Source: a virus. Taken from it: 36,533 bases of DNA. Made by a program: the position numbers and the translations under genes. Of this stretch, positions 32,794 through 36,533 are shown one piece after another. The notes under the pieces were generated by a model, which ran no database searches, was not told the origin of the DNA, and worked only from the letters and a program-made list of their open reading frames with translations. Positions within the stretch are counted from its first letter, which is position 1. The number at the start of each line of letters is the position of its first letter. Location of the stretch: positions 1 through 36,533 of IMG/VR virus record IMGVR_UViG_3300027852_000111. The stretch is one strand, 5' to 3'.

Positions 32794-33134
32794 TATGATA
32801 CCCTTTCTTCTTTGATTTTACCGCGCCCGTAAAACTCTTGTATCCTCAATACATGGGGCATTTTGCGATCTTTGTAGAGGCATTTTTTACCGTCCATCAG
32901 TTTATATATGACTTCCGCTGGTTCTTTGCGAATATCCACACCATCAATGAAGTTTCGCATTAATCGATAATAACCTTCGGTGCCATTTTTACTGTAATAA
33001 CCAATATCAACCATGGCTTCATTGACACCCTCTTGCTGATCGGTGGTTAGCTTTGACCATGGTCGATCTAAAGGAAAACCATATACTTTCATCAGTTTGA
33101 AAATCAACGCTTGTGTTAATACAGGGTTTGTCAT
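32793..33134 (-). CDS. Hypothetical 113-aa protein
   Basis: I do not recognise this protein. It begins with a helix-rich domain (TQALIFKLMKVYGFPLDRPWSKLTTDQQEGVNEAM) then IGYYSKNGTEGYYRLMRNFIDGVD and a basic end (DGKKCLYKDRKMPHVLRIQEFYGRGKIKEERVS). AGAGGAA precedes the ATG at six bases. It is soluble and basic, so nucleic-acid contact is possible but unproven. Confidence 0.55.
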   Translation of the reverse strand: MTNPVLTQALIFKLMKVYGFPLDRPWSKLTTDQQEGVNEAMVDIGYYSKNGTEGYYRLMRNFIDGVDIRKEPAEVIYKLMDGKKCLYKDRKMPHVLRIQEFYGRGKIKEERVS

Positions 33135-33171
33135 ATGTTCCTCTTGTAAGATAATTTCTGTTTGGTAACTG

Positions 33172-33200
33172 ACCGGGGGCTTTTAGCCTTCGGTTTTTTT
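33172..33200 (+). terminator. Plus-strand intrinsic terminator overlapping the end of a leftward gene
   Basis: ACCGGGGGCT (33172-33181), TTT loop and AGCCTTCGGT (33185-33194), followed by six more T (33195-33200). The ten-base stem has eight canonical pairs and two G-U pairs in RNA. It points rightwards, against the operon, so it may stop read-through from the convergent operon. Confidence 0.5.
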
Positions 33201-33440
33201 ATGCGCCTCATTCCCCACATCAATAAGCTTTTGTGCACGGCGCACAATTACATCAACATCATCACCATAAGTTGTTATAGGTCGCGCACCATTATGAGGG
33301 AAACAAAGCGCGTGGTATTTGTGACCACCTGTGCCTGACACCAACTGATAGACGTGTATAATGTCGTTGGTTTTTTCTGCTGGTTTTGCGGCTGGTAGCC
33401 CCATCGGTAATCTTTGTGGTTTTCCTGTAGGTAATGTCAT
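33183..33440 (-). CDS. Hypothetical protein with LPTGKPQ leader
   Basis: An 85-aa protein. The ATG at 33440 has GGGGAT upstream and follows the ATGA overlap with the gene before it; upstream in-frame codons belong to that gene's region. The first about 22 residues (MTLPTGKPQRLPMGLPAAKP) are a Pro/Gly/Leu/Lys leader also found at 34679. The remaining domain, EKTNDIIHVYQLVSGTGGHKYHALCFPHNGARPITTYGDDVDVIVRRAQKL, is beta-rich with helices and of unknown function. Confidence 0.6.
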   Translation of the reverse strand: MTLPTGKPQRLPMGLPAAKPAEKTNDIIHVYQLVSGTGGHKYHALCFPHNGARPITTYGDDVDVIVRRAQKLIDVGNEAHKKTEG

Positions 33441-33613
33441 TCTGATCCCCAAATAAGAGTTATCATGGCCACACCACATAGTGCAAGACCACCCCCAATA
33501 CCATACCTAGCTAGGTCGTGCATTTCGTCACTGTCGATAAGCAATATAGACAGAATGGGTGGCCCTACGCCAACAATAAGGGCAGCGGTTATCAGGATTT
33601 TGAACGTCGTCAT
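33437..33613 (-). CDS. 58-aa two-TM peptide
   Basis: Read by hand: MTTFKILITAALIVGVGPPI then LSILLIDSDEMHDLARYGIG and GGLALCGVAMITLIWGSE. Two membrane helices flank a charged loop, like small holin- or exclusion-type peptides. AAAGGACAATAAAATG gives a good start, and the stop overlaps the next ATG. It is part of the leftward early operon and shares its initiation site with the genes starting at 34154 and 34396. Confidence 0.65.
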   Translation of the reverse strand: MTTFKILITAALIVGVGPPILSILLIDSDEMHDLARYGIGGGLALCGVAMITLIWGSE

Positions 33614-33644
33614 TTTATTGTCCTTTAATGTTTCAATTTTAAAG

Positions 33645-34154
33645 CTAGTATGAAGTTACACCCCCAATAAGGCCGTGTAGAACTTCCCCGTCTTCTTGGG
33701 GGAATTGCGACACCCTTCCTATCATACTCAATTCACACCGCTCTTTAGGTATTAACCCCAAAGCATCGTTGACGCCTTTAACTGCGTCAGCTTCGTTATC
33801 GTACACATTACCCCAAAATTCCAAACGCGGCTTACTAAGGCGAATTAACCAAGAATACTTCTTACTTGTTGGTTCACCCTTTTGATGCGGCACCTGTTCA
33901 GCTTGATGTGGTATCTGCCTAGCTTGATGTGATGCTTCTATTGTTATTCTTCTTGCAGCGGCCAAACCAGCTTCAAAACCCATTTCATAGTCATCATCGT
34001 TTGGTTTGAACTTGATATATGCGTCCTCAATTTTATCGTAACCATCCAACAATGTCGCAATTATCATTTGATCCCTTGTTTTTTCCATTTTATTGGTCAC
34101 ATTGCTGGTCATAGGTTGGCCATCTTTAGGGTCTAAATCCATGTAATCACTCAT
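33645..34154 (-). CDS. Hypothetical 169-aa protein with PHQ repeats
   Basis: I do not recognise this protein. Residues 1-85 are mostly helical and acidic (DGYDKIEDAYIKFKPNDDDYEMGFEAGLAAARRI), followed by a repeat-like stretch (SHQARQIPHQAEQVPHQKGE, about 82-102), and a beta/alpha domain (WLIRLSKPRLEFWGNVYDNEADAVKGVNDALGLIP). It starts at MSDY with the shared ribosome site. Function unknown. Confidence 0.6.
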   Translation of the reverse strand: MSDYMDLDPKDGQPMTSNVTNKMEKTRDQMIIATLLDGYDKIEDAYIKFKPNDDDYEMGFEAGLAAARRITIEASHQARQIPHQAEQVPHQKGEPTSKKYSWLIRLSKPRLEFWGNVYDNEADAVKGVNDALGLIPKERCELSMIGRVSQFPQEDGEVLHGLIGGVTSY

Positions 34155-34171
34155 TTTATTGTCCTTCCGTA

Positions 34172-34396
34172 TTATGTTATGTCGCCGTTTTCGATTGCAT
34201 CTGCAATCATTCGCAAATTCCCAACAACTAAAGTTGCATCGACTTCATCACCCAACTGCCCAACATCAATAACTTCATCCACAATCACATTGGATAGAGC
34301 ATTTGTAATGACAAACATGAATTGTTCGGTGTTACTTACAAGCTTGTCGGCCATTTCGCCGCGCAGCATTGAAGCATCAAAATAATAATCACTCAT
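34172..34396 (-). CDS. Hypothetical 74-aa acidic protein
   Basis: I do not recognise this protein. It begins MSDYYFDASMLRGEMADKL, has hydrophobic helices (FMFVITNALSNVIVDEVIDV) and an acidic end, with no membrane-type length. It shares its start site with 34154 and 33613. A small early phage protein of this type often binds a host enzyme, which is inference. Confidence 0.55.
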   Translation of the reverse strand: MSDYYFDASMLRGEMADKLVSNTEQFMFVITNALSNVIVDEVIDVGQLGDEVDATLVVGNLRMIADAIENGDIT

Positions 34397-34397
34397 T

Positions 34398-34679
34398 TTA
34401 TTGTCCTTTGTTATCTAAGATTAATTGCATTGCCAGTTCAGGGGTATCATCAATAGCCTCAACCCACTTTTTAACCGCATGATTATAGATTGAAGCGCGG
34501 CATTTTCCGGTTGGTAATCTTGCCAGCGATAATGACGTTTTGCCAAACCCCGGTGTATTCAATAATTGCGTTACCTTGCAATCACCTGCCATGGGTACCG
34601 AATGATATGATTTTTCATTGGTTTTTTCCGGCGACCTGCCTGACGGCAAACCCTGTGGTTTTCCTGATGGTAGTGGCAT
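34398..34679 (-). CDS. Hypothetical protein with LPSGKPQ leader
   Basis: A 93-aa protein beginning MPLPSGKPQGLPSGRSPEKTN, almost the same leader as the gene at 33440, then a different body (EKSYHSVPMAGDCKVTQLLNTPGFGKTSLSLARLPTGKC and YNHAVKKWVEAIDDTPELAM). GAGGGGG lies about ten bases upstream. The start overlaps the preceding stop. Function unknown. Confidence 0.6.
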   Translation of the reverse strand: MPLPSGKPQGLPSGRSPEKTNEKSYHSVPMAGDCKVTQLLNTPGFGKTSLSLARLPTGKCRASIYNHAVKKWVEAIDDTPELAMQLILDNKGQ

Positions 34680-34855
34680 TATTTGCTACCCCCTCTTGGT
34701 TCCCATTTGCTACCCCATGTGCGATACACAAGGCTCAATCCTTCTTGACGGTACTGGAAGCGTTCAAGCCACACCCAACAGTCATTGCTGTCTACTTTAC
34801 ACGGTAATATTGCAAAACCTGTGTGCCAGTCGCTATCGTTACCACCCCAACGCAT
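34679..34855 (-). CDS. 58-aa Trp-rich small protein
   Basis: Read by hand: MRWGGNDSDWHTGFAILPCK, VDSNDCWVWLERFQYRQEG and LSLVYRTWGSKWEPRGGSK. Six Trp in 58 residues, two Cys and a basic end make it look like a compact beta protein. It starts in a TGATG overlap with the GapR-like gene and ends in a TAATG overlap with the next gene. Function unknown. Confidence 0.6.
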   Translation of the reverse strand: MRWGGNDSDWHTGFAILPCKVDSNDCWVWLERFQYRQEGLSLVYRTWGSKWEPRGGSK

Positions 34856-35121
34856 CACATACCCAACGCTTCGCGATATAATTCAAGAATGGCTTCTTCT
34901 TCCGATACCTCACCGGGGTCTTTCTTGCGCATGGCAATTATGTTGCGCATAATTTTAGTGTCATATCCGCGTGATTTTGCCTCAGCCATTACTTCTTTTT
35001 GCTGGTCAGCAATGTCCTTTTTTTCCGCTTCTAATCGCTCAAAACGTTCAATGAATGATCTTAGTTCATCAGCAGCTACGCGATATGATCCGGGTGATGA
35101 ATTTCCTGATGGTAATGGCAT
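34855..35121 (-). CDS. gapR: GapR-like (DUF2312) nucleoid-associated protein
   Basis: An 88-aa protein. Residues 14-88 match DUF2312: VAADELRSFIERFERLEAEK, then KEVMAEAKSRGYDTKIMRNIIAMRKKDP and EEEAILELYREALGM. GapR of Caulobacter is a tetrameric DNA clamp that binds overtwisted DNA ahead of forks and polymerases. The extra N-terminus MPLPSGNSSPG belongs to the LPSG leader type. A phage copy could help replicate or silence DNA. It indicates an alphaproteobacterial host. Confidence 0.85.
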   Translation of the reverse strand: MPLPSGNSSPGSYRVAADELRSFIERFERLEAEKKDIADQQKEVMAEAKSRGYDTKIMRNIIAMRKKDPGEVSEEEAILELYREALGM

Positions 35122-35990
35122 TATGTTTCCTTTTCTGGGTGGTTTTTCTCATTACAAGCTATGCAAGCGCCACCATCGCAATCATTATGCATATTTTCAG
35201 TATGCTCTTGGTGGACAAATTTCGTTCGCCACCCTTCTTTTGATCTGTCTAGTGCAATACCTAATGCCACTTCTGCACCAGATAATTTATGAGGTAGAAT
35301 ATCAATACATTTTTTCAACATCTTTGCCATAAATTCCCACTCAGATCGTTCGGCACTATCACACCATTCAGATAATCCTATTATTATTTCCTGTTTGTCC
35401 CTGTTTAGGTAAGGGCGTAGGGCGGTGATGATACGGGCGGGTATGGTGTGGGTTTGGTCACAATCTTCTGCAAAGATAGCCCTCATAATTTCAGTACTAT
35501 CCATTCCAATAGCGCCTTGGATAATTTCCACAAGTTCATCTTCGTTGGGCAGTGGGGCGCGGGTGTTCCATGCGGTGACTTGTTTTATGTCATCGGCAGG
35601 AATTGCCATAGAAGATAAAATGCATCCTCCTTGGGATTGTTGGGCGTGCGCCCACATGTTTGATTTGGTTAGAGATAAACACTCTCTGCAAAACGGACAC
35701 GGCACCAACTCACTTGCTTTTGTTGTCTCTGTCATTTCGCGGGCTTGATCGAAACGATCTTCGAATTGTTCTAAAGCCGCCTCCAACTCAGCTACCCGTG
35801 CGGCTTCGTCACGCCAACGTTCTTCCCAATACCTTTCAGCACCACCACGACCCAGCCTGTCGCAATGTGCTTCCAACTCTGCAATGCGGTCTGCCAATGC
35901 AGCTATAAGAGTGCCATATTTAACATGACGAGTTTCGTAGCATTGAATTACAGCACGTTTGACCGCTTCTGGGGTTATATCTATACTCAC
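35121..35990 (-). CDS. Lar-like zinc-finger protein with coiled-coil, possible anti-restriction
   Basis: A 289-aa protein starting with GTG (35990), overlapping the preceding stop. Residues 25-90 form a coiled coil (DRIAELEAHCDRL, RVAELEAALEQFEDRF). Residues 95-146 resemble the Lar restriction-alleviation zinc domain: ELVPCPFCRECLSL, then one Cys at 123 and TAWNTRAP (140-147). The usual second CxxC is not intact. The C-terminus has another Cys motif, CDGGACIAC. Lar modulates type I restriction; here only the domain is visible, so the role is tentative. Confidence 0.6.
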   Translation of the reverse strand: MSIDITPEAVKRAVIQCYETRHVKYGTLIAALADRIAELEAHCDRLGRGGAERYWEERWRDEAARVAELEAALEQFEDRFDQAREMTETTKASELVPCPFCRECLSLTKSNMWAHAQQSQGGCILSSMAIPADDIKQVTAWNTRAPLPNEDELVEIIQGAIGMDSTEIMRAIFAEDCDQTHTIPARIITALRPYLNRDKQEIIIGLSEWCDSAERSEWEFMAKMLKKCIDILPHKLSGAEVALGIALDRSKEGWRTKFVHQEHTENMHNDCDGGACIACNEKNHPEKET

Positions 35991-36181
35991 GGTGTTTCCT
36001 TTTTTATGTAAGCGGCTTTTAACTCCGCCAACTCTTTTTTGTCACTTGCAATTTTCCGTTCAAGATCGCGAATTTGTGAACCGTCTTGACTGTAAAAAAG
36101 AAGTTTGCAGCGACGATCTATCCGCCACATTACACGGCCAATTTTTACGTCTTCATGATACTCTTCATAGAGATGACCCAT
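35987..36181 (-). CDS. 64-aa small coiled-coil protein
   Basis: MGHLYEEYHEDVKIGRVMWRI, then SQIRDLERKIASDKKELAELKAAYIKKETP, a charged C-terminal coiled coil. The ATG at 36181 has GAGGTG upstream; a GTG at 36184 is an alternative. It overlaps both neighbours. Its coil may pair with that of the following protein. Function unknown. Confidence 0.55.
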   Translation of the reverse strand: MGHLYEEYHEDVKIGRVMWRIDRRCKLLFYSQDGSQIRDLERKIASDKKELAELKAAYIKKETP

Positions 36182-36533
36182 CACTTCACCTCTATAGCTG
36201 ATTTAACTGCTACTTCGTATGGCACAACAACCCAAGCATCATCATCCTCTAGATGTGCCGCTTCTGCATCTTCGCGGCGATGGTATCTTGTGGCTAAAGC
36301 CCTATCTGATGTCCACTTTGGTAAACCATTTTGCCACGCTCTCCAGTGCTTCCCACCACCATCACCGATAACCCAACCCTGATTAAGCGGTTGTGCTTGT
36401 CCAGCAATGTGACCCTTGTGGTGGGCTGACCTCAACCACTTCCAAAAATGGTGATGAAACTTTTTATCTAGGCCCTCTAATAAATGTTCTATGGCTTTAC
36501 GGGGTGTCCAACTTTGAGGTATCAAAGTTGGAC
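36181..36533 (-). CDS. Hypothetical protein, 5' end at the window edge
   Basis: The frame is open up to the window edge, so the N-terminus may be missing. A TTG at 36525 would give 114 aa but lies within the terminal palindrome. Content: PRKAIEHLLEGLDKKFHHHFW, GWVIGDGGGKHWRAWQNGLPKW, TRYHRREDAEAAHLEDDDAWVVVPYEV. The W-rich strand and the DA-rich helix resemble small accessory proteins of phages; function unknown. If the two window ends join, a GTG at 16-14 on the minus strand and an upstream TAG at 28-26 would bound it. Confidence 0.5.
   Translation of the reverse strand, partial: PTLIPQSWTPRKAIEHLLEGLDKKFHHHFWKWLRSAHHKGHIAGQAQPLNQGWVIGDGGGKHWRAWQNGLPKWTSDRALATRYHRREDAEAAHLEDDDAWVVVPYEVAVKSAIEVK
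36506..36533. repeat. Terminal 12-bp perfect palindrome
   Basis: GTCCAACTTTGA (36506-36517), loop GGTA and TCAAAGTTGGAC (36522-36533) end exactly at the last base of the window. It could be a real DNA-end feature (cos- or hairpin-related) or an assembly/amplification break at a palindrome. Confidence 0.85.

Larger units (their letters stand above)
33611..34408 (-). repeat. Shared ribosome-binding/start segment of three genes
   Basis: The 15-bp sequence CATTTTATTGTCCTT (reverse complement AAGGACAATAAAATG) occurs at 33611-33625, 34152-34166 and 34394-34408, exactly at three gene starts. At the last two the identity extends into the coding region (ATGAGTGATTA, protein MSDY). Confidence 0.85.

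Noticed and set aside
1-36533. CRISPR array, tRNA genes, integrase, CI-like repressor or reverse transcriptase (diversity-generating element)
   Set aside because: No regularly spaced DNA repeats, cloverleaf, integrase motifs or RT YxDD-type motif were seen in the translated frames; the 63-bp repeats are coding and contiguous.

Overview
The window looks like a complete or nearly complete genome of a tailed, long-tailed (siphovirus-like) phage. It has lambda-style packaging genes (Nu1-like small terminase, gpA-like large terminase, gpW-like connector, lambda-type portal), a prohead protease fused to the major capsid protein, a tail module with a -1 frameshifted chaperone, a lysis cassette and its own replication genes. 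No rRNA, tRNA, integrase, CI-like repressor or CRISPR array was recognised, so a lytic lifestyle is more likely than a temperate one. The host is probably an alphaproteobacterium: a GapR/DUF2312 homologue, a WDxxIHAS-type replication-associated protein and a LydA-like holin point that way. This is inference from gene content, not proof. The spanin pair implies a Gram-negative host.

Layout. (1) 1-21271, rightward: a short leader, a DUF3307 membrane protein, terminase, connector, portal, protease-capsid fusion, head-tail joining, tail terminator, tail tube, the G/GT chaperones, tape measure, tail tip proteins, a tail fibre, endolysin, overlapping spanins, holin, and a distal group with a 13-unit repeat protein and a BppU-like domain protein. 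(2) 26485-21272, leftward: a small protein, a WDxxIHAS-motif protein, a DUF2800 nuclease, an SSB with a Q/P/M tail, a 48-aa basic protein and a B-family DNA polymerase. (3) 26582-32038, rightward: SF2 helicase, several tiny proteins, a VRR-NUC-like nuclease, a TetR-like HTH protein, a PrimPol/D5 primase-helicase, and a 62-aa protein resembling the Acb2/Tad1 cyclic-nucleotide sponges. (4) 36533-32162, leftward: about a dozen small early-type genes, including GapR, a Lar-like zinc-finger protein, a lipoprotein, a two-TM peptide and a Trp-rich peptide.

Blocks 2 and 3 diverge from a 96-bp control region (26486-26581) holding two face-to-face TTGACA elements and a palindrome. Blocks 3 and 4 converge on a long-loop stem (32047-32106). 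Most neighbouring genes overlap by 1-8 bases (ATGA, TAATG, TGATG), which implies translational coupling in long operons.

The most notable points are: the Acb2/Tad1-like counter-defence candidate (31850-32038); a strong internal Shine-Dalgarno inside the protease-capsid fusion that could yield free capsid protein; a clear A_AAA_AAG frameshift site in the tail chaperone; an (M)-LPSGKPQ-like leader shared by unrelated early proteins; the face-to-face promoter switch; and a perfect 12-bp palindrome ending exactly at the right edge. Five genes or gene parts too short for ordinary ORF cut-offs were read by hand: 23206-23352, 28219-28398, 33437-33613, 34679-34855 and the 9134-9286 frameshift extension.
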